Assembly (NCBI RefSeq): GCF_014192095.1
Contig: NZ_JACHXN010000007.1
Span: 124,001 to 188,000, forward strand
DNA: 64,000 bases
Origin: Phyllobacterium trifolii
GTDB taxonomy: Bacteria > Pseudomonadota > Alphaproteobacteria > Rhizobiales > Rhizobiaceae
Direction of reading: 5' to 3'
The position numbers were made by a program, and so were the translations under genes. A model generated the notes under the pieces. The model did no database searches. It saw only the letters and a list, made by a program, of their open reading frames with translations, and was not told the DNA's origin. Numbering within the stretch: position 1 is the stretch's first letter; each line of letters begins with the position of its first letter. Below, one piece after another: positions 27,702 to 36,773 of the stretch.

Positions 27702-28423
27702 TGGAAAATTCGATCTATGTTGGGCTTTCGGCACAAATTTCACTGGAGCGCCGGCTCGATGCGCTGGCTCACAATGTCGCCAACATGTCGACGCCTGGCT
27801 TTCGCGCCACAGGCATGAAGTTCGAGGCAATGGTGTCGAAAGCCGCGGAAAACTCAAGTTTCGTTACGGCCGGTGAGAGCTATATCAAGACCGAAGCCGG
27901 TCCGATCACCCAGACAGGCAATCCACTGGATGTGGCTGCAAAAGGCGACGTTTGGTTCTCCCTCCAGTCGCCGGCCGGTCAGGTCTATACGCGCGATGGT
28001 CGTATGCAGATGTCGACCACAGGCGAACTCCTCTCCGTGAAGGGCTATCCAATTCTCGATGCGGGCGGGCAGCCGTTGACGATCGATCCCAATGGTGGAC
28101 CGCCGGATATCTCCTCGGATGGCGCGGTCTATCAAAACGGCAAGCAACTGGGCGCGATCGGTCTTTTTACCATCAGCCCGAACGCCAAGCTGACCTATTT
28201 CGACAATTCTTCGGTCATTCCTGATGTGGCGGCGCAGCCTGCCATCGACAATCCCAATGCCGGTGTAATTCAGGGTTCGATCGAAGGGTCGAACGTCGAC
28301 GCAATCAGCGAAATGACACGGTTGATGAGCGTATCACGCGCTTTCGAACGTGTTGACGCTTTGCTTCGCGGCAGTGAGAATACGTTCTCCGAAGCCATAA
28401 AGACGCTCGGATCGAAGACGTGA
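27701..28423 (+). CDS. flgF: Flagellar basal-body rod protein FlgF
   Basis: A 240-residue proximal rod subunit. The N-terminal SGNH-type rod motif is MENSIYVGLSAQISLERRLD followed by LAHNVANMSTPGFRA, and the C-terminal helix SEMTRLMSVSRAFERVDALL is the usual partner of the coiled-coil rod core. The start codon overlaps the upstream stop by one base. The protein is exported by the type III apparatus and has no Sec signal. Confidence 0.94.
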   Translation: MENSIYVGLSAQISLERRLDALAHNVANMSTPGFRATGMKFEAMVSKAAENSSFVTAGESYIKTEAGPITQTGNPLDVAAKGDVWFSLQSPAGQVYTRDGRMQMSTTGELLSVKGYPILDAGGQPLTIDPNGGPPDISSDGAVYQNGKQLGAIGLFTISPNAKLTYFDNSSVIPDVAAQPAIDNPNAGVIQGSIEGSNVDAISEMTRLMSVSRAFERVDALLRGSENTFSEAIKTLGSKT

Positions 28424-28436
28424 TCGCCGTTTGACC

Positions 28437-29813
28437 ATGCAGTCGCTTGAAGCAGCCTTGCCTACGATACGCCAACGGACGGGCAGCCTTGAGACGCTGG
28501 CAAGGATCGTGTCGCAGATTGTCCAGGAGCGAAATCCGGTTGTTGTCGGCGGCTATGTCAATGAGGTGTCACGCTCCGCCATCGGGGTTCGTGGGATTTC
28601 GGACAAGGTTCAACTCGGCGACATCGTGGCAATCCGTGCTGACAGCCAGCTCCACCCGGCCGAGGTTGTCCGGCTCGAACAGACAAGAGTGCTGATCAAG
28701 CCGTTCGATGACCGCATCGTGCCATCGCTTGGAACACCGGTCTTCCCGGAAGGACCGTTGCGCATCGCTCCTGCACCCGACTGGAAGGGCAGGGTGATCA
28801 GTGCTCTGGGTTATCCACTCGACAGTAAGGGACCATTATCAGCCGGAACCGATCCGAAACCTGTGGATTGCCCGGCACCGTCAGCGATGAATCGTGGCCG
28901 GGTGGAAAGGGGACTGCGCACCGGCGTCAATGTCGTCGACGTCTTCATGCCGATGTGCTTCGGCCAGCGCATGGGCGTTTTCGCCGGGTCTGGCGTTGGC
29001 AAATCCACACTGCTCGCCATGATGACGAAAGCCACCGACTTCGATACGGTCGTGCTGGCCCTGACCGGCGAGCGCGGGCGCGAAGTACGGGACATGCTTG
29101 AAGACACGATGGCCGGGAAGCGCGAAAAAACCATCGCGGTCATCGCCACGGGCGACGAAAGCCCGATGATGCGCCGGCTTGCACCCAATACGGCAACGGC
29201 GATTGCAGAATATTTCCGTGATCGCGGCGAGAATGTTCTGCTGATCGTTGATTCCATCACGCGCTTTGCCCATGCAGCGCGGGAAATCGCCATCGCGGCG
29301 GGCGAACCACCGGTATCGCGCGGTTATCCACCAAGCGTCTTCAGTCAGTTGCCGCGCCTGCTCGAACGCGCCGGACCTGGTCTCGAAAGCGGCGGCACCA
29401 TTACCGGCATCTATGCGGTTCTTGTCGACGGCGACGACCACAATGATCCTATCTCCGATGCCATTCGCGGCACGCTTGACGGCCATATCGTTCTTGATCG
29501 TGGCATCGCGGCGCGGGGACGGTTCCCTGCAGTCGATATTCTCGGTTCCATCTCTCGTCTTGCACAGCATAACTGGACTACAGAACAACAGAAATTGGTG
29601 ACCAGTCTGCGCGGCCTCGTCGCGCGTTATGAAGAAACGCGCGATCTGCGCATGATCGGCGCGTATCAGGCGGGAAGCGATGTTCTCATCGATCAGGCGG
29701 TCAATCTTGTCCCTCTCATCTATGACGCCATGCAGCAAACGCCGACGTCGCCACTCTCGCAAGACCCTTACAACGACCTTGCGGCATCGCTGCGACCAAA
29801 GGAGCCATCATGA
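28437..29813 (+). CDS. fliI: Flagellar export ATPase FliI
   Basis: A 458-residue ATPase that energises type III export, related to the F1 beta subunit. Walker A is GSGVGKST (about 184-191) and Walker B is VLLIVDSITRFAHA; the GERGREV motif is also present. An in-frame TTG two codons earlier (28431) is an alternative start. It ends with a 4-base ATGA overlap with the next orf. A dedicated fliH is not adjacent, but a FliH-like gene follows fliF at 39350. Confidence 0.95.
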   Translation: MQSLEAALPTIRQRTGSLETLARIVSQIVQERNPVVVGGYVNEVSRSAIGVRGISDKVQLGDIVAIRADSQLHPAEVVRLEQTRVLIKPFDDRIVPSLGTPVFPEGPLRIAPAPDWKGRVISALGYPLDSKGPLSAGTDPKPVDCPAPSAMNRGRVERGLRTGVNVVDVFMPMCFGQRMGVFAGSGVGKSTLLAMMTKATDFDTVVLALTGERGREVRDMLEDTMAGKREKTIAVIATGDESPMMRRLAPNTATAIAEYFRDRGENVLLIVDSITRFAHAAREIAIAAGEPPVSRGYPPSVFSQLPRLLERAGPGLESGGTITGIYAVLVDGDDHNDPISDAIRGTLDGHIVLDRGIAARGRFPAVDILGSISRLAQHNWTTEQQKLVTSLRGLVARYEETRDLRMIGAYQAGSDVLIDQAVNLVPLIYDAMQQTPTSPLSQDPYNDLAASLRPKEPS

Positions 29814-30376
29814 CGAAACAACAGGCGCCGCTCGCGAAATCGGCAGCCGCTGAGCCCAGGGCAGTTCGTCCGCGCGATAAACGCTTTGACGGTTATTTGA
29901 AGAGCGCCGGGTTCGTGCTGGCGGTCGCCAGTTTCGTGCTGCCCTTCGTCATGTACTTCGACGTTCTCGACGCGCGCCCGAGGCTCGAATCCTCGGGCAA
30001 AAAGGTCAATGATCCGCTCAACCGGACCAATCAGAAGGTCGTACGTGAGACCCATGGCAGGAACGGAGCCTCGCCGGGCAAACCGAGCGAGGAACTTGAT
30101 CCCATGACAACCGCCACGACCGCGGATCTGAAGGAAGACCGGACAACCAGCATCGAAGAGGCCAGCAAGCAGCCGTTTCCCCGCAAACCGGTTTTTCTGT
30201 TACGCGAAATCGTTGGTGGCCTGGTTATGATCGAAGACGATACCGGCTACTGGTTCGTCGAAAAAGGCGCAACCCTCCCGGATGGAAGCAAGCTCGTCGC
30301 TATTGAACGTGGTGATGGCAAGGACGCTTGGCAAATCAAGACATCTGACGGCGATGTGATCGCTCGCACCAACTAG
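29810..30376 (+). CDS. Unassigned single-span membrane protein between fliI and flgB
   Basis: A 188-residue protein I do not recognise. A basic cytoplasmic N-terminus (RPRDKRF) precedes one membrane helix (SAGFVLAVASFVLPFVMYF, about residues 33-51), then a Ser/Thr/Lys-rich linker and a small compact C-terminal domain (FLLREIVGGLVMIEDDTGYW onward) that should be periplasmic. It overlaps fliI by 4 bases and therefore belongs to the DUF1217-flgF-fliI operon. The placement suggests a basal-body or export accessory; this is inference. Confidence 0.65.
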   Translation: MTKQQAPLAKSAAAEPRAVRPRDKRFDGYLKSAGFVLAVASFVLPFVMYFDVLDARPRLESSGKKVNDPLNRTNQKVVRETHGRNGASPGKPSEELDPMTTATTADLKEDRTTSIEEASKQPFPRKPVFLLREIVGGLVMIEDDTGYWFVEKGATLPDGSKLVAIERGDGKDAWQIKTSDGDVIARTN

Positions 30377-30422
30377 TGAACTTCGTTTTGAACATAAGTT
30401 CCTGGCGGATCGGGCCGCAAGT

Positions 30423-30435
30423 CTCACGCAAGTTT
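30423..30435 (+). promoter_or_regulatory. Flagellar box upstream of flgB operon
   Basis: CTCACGCAAGTTT, 52 bases upstream of the flgB start, in the 110-base gap after the unassigned orf. It matches the shared element TTCRCGCAAGCTT at ten or more of thirteen positions, and CATAGG follows ten bases later as a possible -10 region. Confidence 0.5.
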
Positions 30436-30486
30436 GAAAGCATAGGTTAAGGCAAGATTAACCGGGTCAGACGTGCGAGGAAAGAC

Positions 30487-30867
30487 ATGCAGGGCATCCA
30501 TCTGTTCGAGCTGGCATCACGTCAGGCTGAATGGCTCTCGGTGAGGCAGGCGGCGATCTCAGGAAATGTGGCCAATGCGAATACGCCGGGCTTCAAGGCA
30601 CGCGATGTCGAGCCGTTCAAGGATGTGCTGGAACAAACGCAGCTGACCATGGCTGCGACCGATCCCAAACATCTTGAGATTAATGCGTCCGGCATCAGCG
30701 CGACAGCGCTGCGCAAGGATGCGGTGACCGAGCAGAATCACTCCAAAAATACGGTCAGCCTCGAGGAGGAAATGGTGAAATCCGGCGAGATCAACCGTCA
30801 GTTCTCTCTCAACACCAGCATCGTGAAAGCGTTTCACCGCATGATGCTGTCGGCGGTAAAGAGCTAG
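30487..30867 (+). CDS. flgB: Flagellar basal-body rod protein FlgB
   Basis: A 126-residue proximal rod protein, the innermost rod subunit. The rod signature [20 protein letters not shown] is at about residues 21-40 and the C-terminal helix [19 protein letters not shown] fits the family. It starts the flgB-flgC-fliE-flgG-flgA-flgI-motE-flgH-fliL-fliP run. The ATG follows GAGGAAAG. Confidence 0.94.
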   Translation: MQGIHLFELASRQAEWLSVRQAAISGNVANANTPGFKARDVEPFKDVLEQTQLTMAATDPKHLEINASGISATALRKDAVTEQNHSKNTVSLEEEMVKSGEINRQFSLNTSIVKAFHRMMLSAVKS

Positions 30868-30868
30868 A

Positions 30869-31288
30869 ATGTCCGATCCGTTGCAAGCCGCCCTCAAAGT
30901 CGCCGCATCCGGTCTTTCCGCCCAATCGACGCGCCTGCGCATTGTTTCGGAAAATCTCGCCAATGCACAGTCGACGGGCAAGACCGCAGGCAGCGACCCT
31001 TATCGACGCAAGACGGTTTCCTTTGCGACAGAGCTTGATCGCGCCACCGGCGTCGAAACAGTACGCATTGCAGAAGTCGGCAAGGATACCTCCGCCTTTA
31101 CCGAAGAATATGACCCGAGCCATCCGGCAGCCGATGCCAATGGCTATGTGAAATTGCCCAATGTCAGCATGGTCGTTGAAATGGCGGACATGCGTGAAGC
31201 CAATCGCTCCTATGAAGCCAATCTCCAAGTCGTCAAGCAAGCACGCGAACTGATTGCCATGACTGTCGACCTTTTGAGGAATTCCTGA
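30869..31288 (+). CDS. flgC: Flagellar basal-body rod protein FlgC
   Basis: A 139-residue rod protein. The N-terminal block [21 protein letters not shown] plus [12 protein letters not shown] is the FlgC rod motif, and the C-terminal [20 protein letters not shown] is the expected terminal helix. It starts 1 base after the flgB stop and overlaps fliE by one base. Confidence 0.94.
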   Translation: MSDPLQAALKVAASGLSAQSTRLRIVSENLANAQSTGKTAGSDPYRRKTVSFATELDRATGVETVRIAEVGKDTSAFTEEYDPSHPAADANGYVKLPNVSMVVEMADMREANRSYEANLQVVKQARELIAMTVDLLRNS

Positions 31289-31605
31289 TGATAGACCAAC
31301 TTCTCAGTGTTTCCACGCGGAACGCCCTCTCGAATTTGGCGGAGACCGTAGCCCCAGGCGCAGCGTCCCCCACTGCAACCGCTGGCCCGTCTTCATTCGG
31401 CAATGTTCTGTCACAACTGGCAGGATCGGTCAGTAACAAGCTTGAAGGTGCCGAAGCGGTTTCGATGAAGAGTATGACCGGTGACGTGCCGACCCGCGAC
31501 GTCGTGAATGCGGTCATGGATGCGGAACAGTCGCTGCAAACGGCCATCGCCATCCGTGACAAGATCGTCCAGGCCTATCTCGAAATCAGCCGCATGCCTA
31601 TCTAA
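31288..31605 (+). CDS. fliE: Flagellar hook-basal body complex protein FliE
   Basis: A 105-residue adapter between the MS ring and the rod. The C-terminal half ([20 protein letters not shown] then [10 protein letters not shown]) is the conserved FliE signature. The N-terminal part is Ala/Ser/Pro-rich, as usual. The start overlaps the flgC stop by one base. Confidence 0.93.
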   Translation: MIDQLLSVSTRNALSNLAETVAPGAASPTATAGPSSFGNVLSQLAGSVSNKLEGAEAVSMKSMTGDVPTRDVVNAVMDAEQSLQTAIAIRDKIVQAYLEISRMPI

Positions 31606-31614
31606 GGATCAACG

Positions 31615-32403
31615 ATGAAAGCGCTTACTATTGCTGCAACCGGCATGAATGCCCAGCAGCTCAATCTGGAAGTGATTGCCAATAACATCGCCAACATCAA
31701 TACAACGGGATTCAAACGCGCCAAGGCGGAATTTTCGGATCTGCTGTATCAGGCAGAACGTACCGCAGGCGTGCCCAATGCGGCGAACCAAAGCATCATT
31801 CCAGAAGGGGCAATGGTCGGGCTGGGTGTTCAGACATCGGCAGTGCGCAATCTGCATATCCAGGGCGGGCTCAACCAAACGGGCAACCCGTTCGATGTGG
31901 CGCTGGTCGGCCGCGGATGGTTCCAGATCCAGAACCCGGCTGGCGAGACGCTGTACAGCCGGGCCGGCGCATTCAACACGAACAGTACCGGCCAACTGGT
32001 GACGCTCGATGGAAATCTGGTCGAACCGAACATCATTGTCCCGACGGATGCGATCGAGGTCAAAATTACCGATACGGGCCAGGTGTTTGCGAAAATGGCC
32101 GATCAGACGGCACTTGTCGATCTCGGCCAGCTGACGATCGCCAATTTCGCCAACGAGGCTGGGTTGGAACCGCTTGGCGACAATCTCTACAAGCAGACGG
32201 ATGCTTCAGGAGATGCAGTTGTCGGTGTCCCGGGCGATCCTGGGTTTGCAACGTTGAAGCAAGCCTATCTGGAGAATTCCAACGTCGATCCGGTCAAGGA
32301 AATCACTGATCTGATCACGGCGCAGCGCGCCTACGAGATGAATTCGAAGGTGATTCAGGCTGCGGACGAAATGGCTCAAGTCGTTTCAAAGAACCTGCGC
32401 TAA
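31615..32403 (+). CDS. flgG: Flagellar distal rod protein FlgG
   Basis: A 262-residue distal rod protein. It starts [20 protein letters not shown] followed by [18 protein letters not shown], the FlgG signature, and ends with [21 protein letters not shown]. The length matches FlgG of other species (about 260). It lies 9 bases after fliE and 5 bases before flgA. Confidence 0.96.
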   Translation: MKALTIAATGMNAQQLNLEVIANNIANINTTGFKRAKAEFSDLLYQAERTAGVPNAANQSIIPEGAMVGLGVQTSAVRNLHIQGGLNQTGNPFDVALVGRGWFQIQNPAGETLYSRAGAFNTNSTGQLVTLDGNLVEPNIIVPTDAIEVKITDTGQVFAKMADQTALVDLGQLTIANFANEAGLEPLGDNLYKQTDASGDAVVGVPGDPGFATLKQAYLENSNVDPVKEITDLITAQRAYEMNSKVIQAADEMAQVVSKNLR

Positions 32404-32408
32404 GGAAC

Positions 32409-32894
32409 ATGATGAAGGTGGCAACGTACTCGGCCAAAAATATCATTCGCATAGTGGCCCTGGCCGGCTGCGTCTGGCCGTTTGCGTTTGCCGCCTATGC
32501 CGACCGCATAGCGTTTCTCGTTCCATCGCAGATTATCTACCCGGGCGAAATAATCGGCGGCACAGGACTTCACGAAAAATACTTTACCATCAGAGCAAGT
32601 GCAGCGGGCCAATATGTCCTGTCTTCGCAACAGCTTGTCGGCAAGGTGGCACGCCGTACCCTGCTGCCGGGACAGCCAATTCTGGTCAATGCATTGAATG
32701 AGCCTGATCTGGTCGAGCGCGGTGTTCCGGTAGCTCTGGTGTACAGCACGGGCACATTGGTCATCACCGCCAAAGGTTCGCCGATGGAAGCCGGACACGC
32801 TGGCGACTTCATCAAGGTACGTAATATGGACAGCGGCATCATCGTCTCCGGCACGGTGTTGGCTGACGGCAGCATCCAGGTCGGGATGCAATGA
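32409..32894 (+). CDS. flgA: P-ring assembly chaperone FlgA
   Basis: A 161-residue periplasmic protein with a Sec signal (hydrophobic stretch NIIRIVALAGCVWPFAFAAYA, cleavage near residue 29) and a SAF-type domain: LVGKVARRTLLPGQPI, then VSGTVLADGSIQV near the C-terminus. FlgA assists polymerisation of FlgI into the P ring. It corresponds to the shorter FlgA form found in rhizobia. ATG codons at 32409 and 32412 are both possible. The stop overlaps flgI by 4 bases. Confidence 0.9.
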   Translation: MMKVATYSAKNIIRIVALAGCVWPFAFAAYADRIAFLVPSQIIYPGEIIGGTGLHEKYFTIRASAAGQYVLSSQQLVGKVARRTLLPGQPILVNALNEPDLVERGVPVALVYSTGTLVITAKGSPMEAGHAGDFIKVRNMDSGIIVSGTVLADGSIQVGMQ

Positions 32895-34135
32895 TGCGTT
32901 TTACAGCCGCGCTCCTTGTGGGCATACTGGCAGGTACGGTGGTCGTGAAGGCAGCGGAGCCGTCGCCGAACGCCAAACTGTATGGCACAGCTGGCGAAGC
33001 CAAGGCTGCATGGCGAAAGGCTGAAGCGCAAGCCGCACTGCAGAGAGGCGATGACGGGCACTGGGGCGGTGCCGCGTCGCCTTTGGGGGAAGGCGGGGCG
33101 ATTGCCCGCTTGAAGGATATCGCCAACATTCAGGGCGTGCGCGAAAATCAGCTCGTCGGCTATGGTCTCGTCATAGGCTTGAATGGGACCGGCGATAGCC
33201 TGCGCAGTGCACCCTTCACCGAACAATCCTTGCGCGCCATGCTCGACAATCTCGGTATTAGCCCACCTCCAGGGTCCTCGCGCGTGAAGAATGTCGCGGC
33301 GGTTATCGTTACCGCCAACCTGCCACCCTTTGCCGGACGTGGCTCACGCATCGATATTACGGTTTCCTCCCTCGGTGACGCGACATCGCTTGCCGGCGGA
33401 ACACTGGTGATGACGCCGCTGGCCGCGGCCGATGGTCAGACCTATGCTGTTGCACAGGGTAATATGGTCGTCTCCGGGTTCGTGGCTTCGGGACAGGCTG
33501 AGACCTTGACCCAAGGCGTTCCGACCAGTGGCCGCATTCCGAACGGCGCGCTCGTTGAAAAGGAAGTGACCGGTAATTTCGGCCAGGACGAGCTTGTGGT
33601 TGAATTGCGCGAGGCGGACTTCACGACAGCCGTACGCATCACCGACACGATCAATGCCTTTGCCAAACGCCGTTACAACCAGCCGGTTGCGAAAGAACGC
33701 GACTCAAAGTCGATCCGCCTGCGCAGGCCAAAGAATATTTCCGCAACACGGTTCCTTGCCGAAATCGAGGGCCTGCCGGTCGTGACTGATGAGGTCGCGC
33801 GCGTTGTCGTCGACGAGCGTACCGGCACGGTGGTGATCGGTGAGAAAGTGCGGATTTCGCGTGTTGCAATCAGCCATGGCAGCTTGTCGGTGCGCGTCAC
33901 CGAGACACCGACGATCGTCCAGCCCGAGCCTTTTTCCGATGGCGTGACGGCAGTCGAGCCGAACACGACCATCGATGCAACACAGACGTCGAAGCTCGGG
34001 ATTCTCGGTGGTACCGATCTCGAAAGTCTCGTTAAAGGGTTGAACCAGATCGGCGTCAAACCACAGGGAATTATCGCGATCCTGCAGGGTATCAAGACGG
34101 CGGGCGCATTGCATGCGGAGCTGGTGGTCCAATGA
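32891..34135 (+). CDS. flgI: Flagellar P-ring protein FlgI
   Basis: A 414-residue periplasmic ring protein with a Sec signal (RFTAALLVGILAGTVVVKA, cleavage near residue 21). The mature region begins with ARLKDIANIQGVRENQLVGY, the highly conserved FlgI signature. Between signal and signature lies an extra segment of about 50 Ala/Lys-rich residues, longer than in enteric FlgI (about 365 residues in total). It overlaps flgA and motE by 4 bases each. Confidence 0.94.
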   Translation: MMRFTAALLVGILAGTVVVKAAEPSPNAKLYGTAGEAKAAWRKAEAQAALQRGDDGHWGGAASPLGEGGAIARLKDIANIQGVRENQLVGYGLVIGLNGTGDSLRSAPFTEQSLRAMLDNLGISPPPGSSRVKNVAAVIVTANLPPFAGRGSRIDITVSSLGDATSLAGGTLVMTPLAAADGQTYAVAQGNMVVSGFVASGQAETLTQGVPTSGRIPNGALVEKEVTGNFGQDELVVELREADFTTAVRITDTINAFAKRRYNQPVAKERDSKSIRLRRPKNISATRFLAEIEGLPVVTDEVARVVVDERTGTVVIGEKVRISRVAISHGSLSVRVTETPTIVQPEPFSDGVTAVEPNTTIDATQTSKLGILGGTDLESLVKGLNQIGVKPQGIIAILQGIKTAGALHAELVVQ

Positions 34136-34665
34136 TTATGGTATCAGGCAGGAAGAAATCGATCAGGTCGAGTATTACTGCACTTGTCTTCACTTCGGCT
34201 CTGTTGCTGCCTGTTACCCATGGTCTTTCGCAGGAAACGGCAGCCAAGGAAGAGAGCGGTCAGGAGATTGACCGCTATTGCACCAACATCAGCGACAAGG
34301 CAGCTGATGAACGCTATGCCATGCAGACACGCGAATTGGCACAGCTTCGCGCCGACATTGACAGCCGCATCGAGCAGCTCGATGCCAAGCGCAAGGAATA
34401 TGAAGTCTGGCTGAAGCGGCGCGACGAGTTTATCGACAAGGCTGAAGATTCCCTTGTCGGCATCATCTCCAAGATGCGGCCGGACGCAGCGGCAGCGCAG
34501 ATGGCGCTGCTTGGCGACGAGGCCGCGGCAGCACTTCTTCTCAAACTTAATCCCCGCGTCTCCAGTGTCATTTTAAATGAAATGCCTGCGGAAAAATCAT
34601 CGAAGCTTGCCCGGGTTATCGTCGGGTCGCGCATTGTTCCAGCAGCAGAAAGAACCGCCCAATGA
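34132..34665 (+). CDS. motE: MotE, periplasmic chaperone for MotC
   Basis: A 177-residue secreted protein with an N-terminal signal (ITALVFTSALLLPVTHG). The mature part begins near QETAAKEESG and has a coiled-coil segment (about 60-105) followed by the helical magnesium-transporter-N-like region (DSLVGIISKMRPDAAAAQMA then LLLKLNPRVSSVILNEMP). In Sinorhizobium MotE is a periplasmic chaperone that stabilises MotC. It lies between flgI and flgH, the rhizobial arrangement, and overlaps both by 4 bases. Confidence 0.88.
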   Translation: MIMVSGRKKSIRSSITALVFTSALLLPVTHGLSQETAAKEESGQEIDRYCTNISDKAADERYAMQTRELAQLRADIDSRIEQLDAKRKEYEVWLKRRDEFIDKAEDSLVGIISKMRPDAAAAQMALLGDEAAAALLLKLNPRVSSVILNEMPAEKSSKLARVIVGSRIVPAAERTAQ

Positions 34666-35375
34666 AAAAAGCGGCCCAAGCAATCGCTCTTGTCGGTGTT
34701 CTCTGTCTTGCAGGCTGCGCCAACAACCTGCGCGATTTCAATCGCGCGCCCGAAATGTCACCGGTCGGCACAGGCGTTGGCCAAGGCTTCAATGTTGCTG
34801 ACCCGGCTTACTACCCGTCGCAACCGCGGCCACAAAAATATTCGCTCTGGCGGGATAGTCAGGCAAGCTTCTTCCGTGATCCGCGGGCGACCAATCCCGG
34901 TGACGTGCTGACCGTCGACATCACGATTGATGACAAGGCAAAGCTGGACAACAAGTCTGACCGGTCGCGTGTAGCATCCTCTGGCTATGGATTGTCCGCT
35001 GACATAGGCGGCAGCGGAGTGTCGCCGAGCGATATCAGCGGCAATCTCGACCTGAATTCGGATAGCCGATCAAAGGGCGAAGGCAAGATCGACCGGTCGG
35101 AAAAGATCAATCTCCAGGTTGCAGCGATCGTCACCGCTATTCTGCCGAACGGCAACATGGTTATCCGGGGCTCGCAGGAAATCGGTGTCAACAACGAGTT
35201 GCGGGTTCTTAATGTGGCGGGCGTGGTCCGTCCCAGGGACATCACGAATCTGAACAGAATTCCATACGACAAGATTGCCGAGGCGCGGATCTTCTATGGG
35301 GGACGCGGACGCCAGAGCGAGGTGCAACAGCCGCCTTGGGGCCAGCAGATACTCGACACCGTCTCGCCGATCTAG
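34662..35375 (+). CDS. flgH: Flagellar L-ring lipoprotein FlgH
   Basis: A 237-residue outer-membrane lipoprotein. The signal ends in the lipobox LAGC with the lipidated Cys at residue 19. Mature-region blocks YSLWRDSQASFFRDPRATNP, GDVLTVDITIDDKA and VVRPRDITNLNRIPYDKIAE are typical of FlgH. It overlaps motE by 4 bases and precedes fliL by 8. Confidence 0.95.
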   Translation: MKKAAQAIALVGVLCLAGCANNLRDFNRAPEMSPVGTGVGQGFNVADPAYYPSQPRPQKYSLWRDSQASFFRDPRATNPGDVLTVDITIDDKAKLDNKSDRSRVASSGYGLSADIGGSGVSPSDISGNLDLNSDSRSKGEGKIDRSEKINLQVAAIVTAILPNGNMVIRGSQEIGVNNELRVLNVAGVVRPRDITNLNRIPYDKIAEARIFYGGRGRQSEVQQPPWGQQILDTVSPI

Positions 35376-35383
35376 GATTGATA

Positions 35384-35857
35384 ATGAGCGTTTCTGAAGA
35401 TACTTCATCTGCCCCGAAAGGCCCTTCGATTGTCGCGCTGATCGGTGTCGTTGCGGTGCTGACGCTTATCGCAGCGGGTGGTGGATGGTTGCTTGGTGGC
35501 CGACTTGGCCTTGCGGAAGCCGCCAAGCCCGAGGGTGAAAAACCGGCCACCGCAGCGGAAATGCCTACCGGCAGCGTCGTTCCGCTGAAACCAATACTCA
35601 CCAACATCAAGATACCGCAGGACGTGTGGATCAGGCTCGAAGCTGGCGTCGTGGCGCGCCCTGGCGAAAAAGTCTCCGATGAGCTTGCCGCCACGGTCGC
35701 TGGCGATTTCACGGCTTTCATGAGAACCGTCAATTTGATGCAGCTGCGTGGTCCCGCAGGTATCGAGTATCTGAGGACTGATTTGCAGGAGCGCGCGGTG
35801 ATACGCTCCCAAGGCAAGATCGAAAAAGTCTATATCTGGGCGCTGGTGATGGAATGA
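35384..35857 (+). CDS. fliL: Flagellar basal body-associated protein FliL
   Basis: A 157-residue single-pass protein: short cytoplasmic N-terminus, one membrane helix (IVALIGVVAVLTLIAAGGGW), linker, and the periplasmic FliL domain (LKPILTNIKIPQDVWIRLEA through GIEYLRTDLQERAVIRSQGK). FliL surrounds the stator units. A longer frame starting within flgH is not needed; ATG 35384 gives the standard N-terminus. It overlaps fliP by 4 bases. Confidence 0.92.
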   Translation: MSVSEDTSSAPKGPSIVALIGVVAVLTLIAAGGGWLLGGRLGLAEAAKPEGEKPATAAEMPTGSVVPLKPILTNIKIPQDVWIRLEAGVVARPGEKVSDELAATVAGDFTAFMRTVNLMQLRGPAGIEYLRTDLQERAVIRSQGKIEKVYIWALVME

Positions 35858-36588
35858 AAAGACGTTATCTGACGCCTGCGTTACTCCTGGTACTCAGCGG
35901 GACCGCGATGGCGCAAACCTCGCTGCTCGACGGTTTGCTCCCGCCCGGCAGTGCATCGACCAGCGGCCAGATCATGCAGATGCTGGCGGCGCTGACGGTG
36001 CTGTCCATCGCACCGGGCCTCTTGATCATGGTGACCAGCTTCACCCGCTTCGCCATTGCCTTTTCGATGCTGCGCTCAGGCTTGGGCCTGCAGACGACAC
36101 CGGCTAACCTGGTGATGATCAGCCTTGCCTTGTTCATGACATTCTATGTCATGGCGCCTGTATTCGATCGAGCCTGGCAAAATGGCGTCCAGCCGCTGGT
36201 CAACAATCAGATTACCCAGGAAGTGGCGATCAACGAGATCGCCACACCATTTCGCGAGTTCATGCTGCGACAGGTGCGCGACAAGGATCTGCGCCTCTTC
36301 GAGGACCTGGCGGACGAGTCATTTCGCACCAAGGCCAATGACGTCGTCGACATGCGCATCCTCATTCCGGCCTTCATGATTTCTGAACTGCGCCGCGGTT
36401 TCGAGATCGGCTTCCTGATCGTATTGCCCTTTCTGGTGATCGACCTCATCGTTGCGACGCTGACAATGTCGATGGGCATGATGATGCTGCCGCCAACGGT
36501 GTTGTCGCTCCCCTTCAAGATCCTGTTTTTCGTGCTCATCGATGGCTGGAATATCCTCGTCGGCAGCCTGATCCGCTCGTTTTCCTGA
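35854..36588 (+). CDS. fliP: Flagellar export gate protein FliP
   Basis: A 244-residue export-gate membrane protein with an N-terminal cleavable signal (LTPALLLVLSGTAMAQ), four membrane helices, and conserved blocks LLIMVTSFTRFAIAFSMLR, ALFMTFYVMAPVF and AFMISELRRGFEIGFLI. It is the last gene of the flgB-fliP run. No clear terminator was seen before the flagellin leader. Confidence 0.96.
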   Translation: MKRRYLTPALLLVLSGTAMAQTSLLDGLLPPGSASTSGQIMQMLAALTVLSIAPGLLIMVTSFTRFAIAFSMLRSGLGLQTTPANLVMISLALFMTFYVMAPVFDRAWQNGVQPLVNNQITQEVAINEIATPFREFMLRQVRDKDLRLFEDLADESFRTKANDVVDMRILIPAFMISELRRGFEIGFLIVLPFLVIDLIVATLTMSMGMMMLPPTVLSLPFKILFFVLIDGWNILVGSLIRSFS

Positions 36589-36773
36589 ACGGTTTTCAGC
36601 CATTAACCCAAGAAGAAAAAATTAACGTTTTGCGTTATTGAAACTGTAATACTTATGTCGTACTCATCACGCCATGACGGGTTGTCATCAAGACAATAGG
36701 CATCATGCCGCTCCGTCAAATCGGTAAAATCCGATATGTCCCGATCCAAATATCTCATCAGGGGCTTCATCCT
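36589..36773 (+). promoter_or_regulatory. Flagellin promoter and leader region with two small hairpins
   Basis: This 185-base gap between fliP and the flagellin gene lacks the 13-base box seen before earlier flagellar operons. Two perfect short hairpins can form: TTGTC/GACAA at 36682-36696 and ATCGG/CCGAT at 36720-36735, 38 bases before the ATG. A strong ribosome site AGGGG follows. In other alphaproteobacteria FlbT binds the flagellin mRNA leader, and flbT is in this cluster, so the hairpins could be its target; that is inference. Confidence 0.5.

Noticed and set aside
28881-29762. 293-codon open frame on the minus strand
   Set aside because: Antisense to fliI, which has intact Walker motifs; no independent support.
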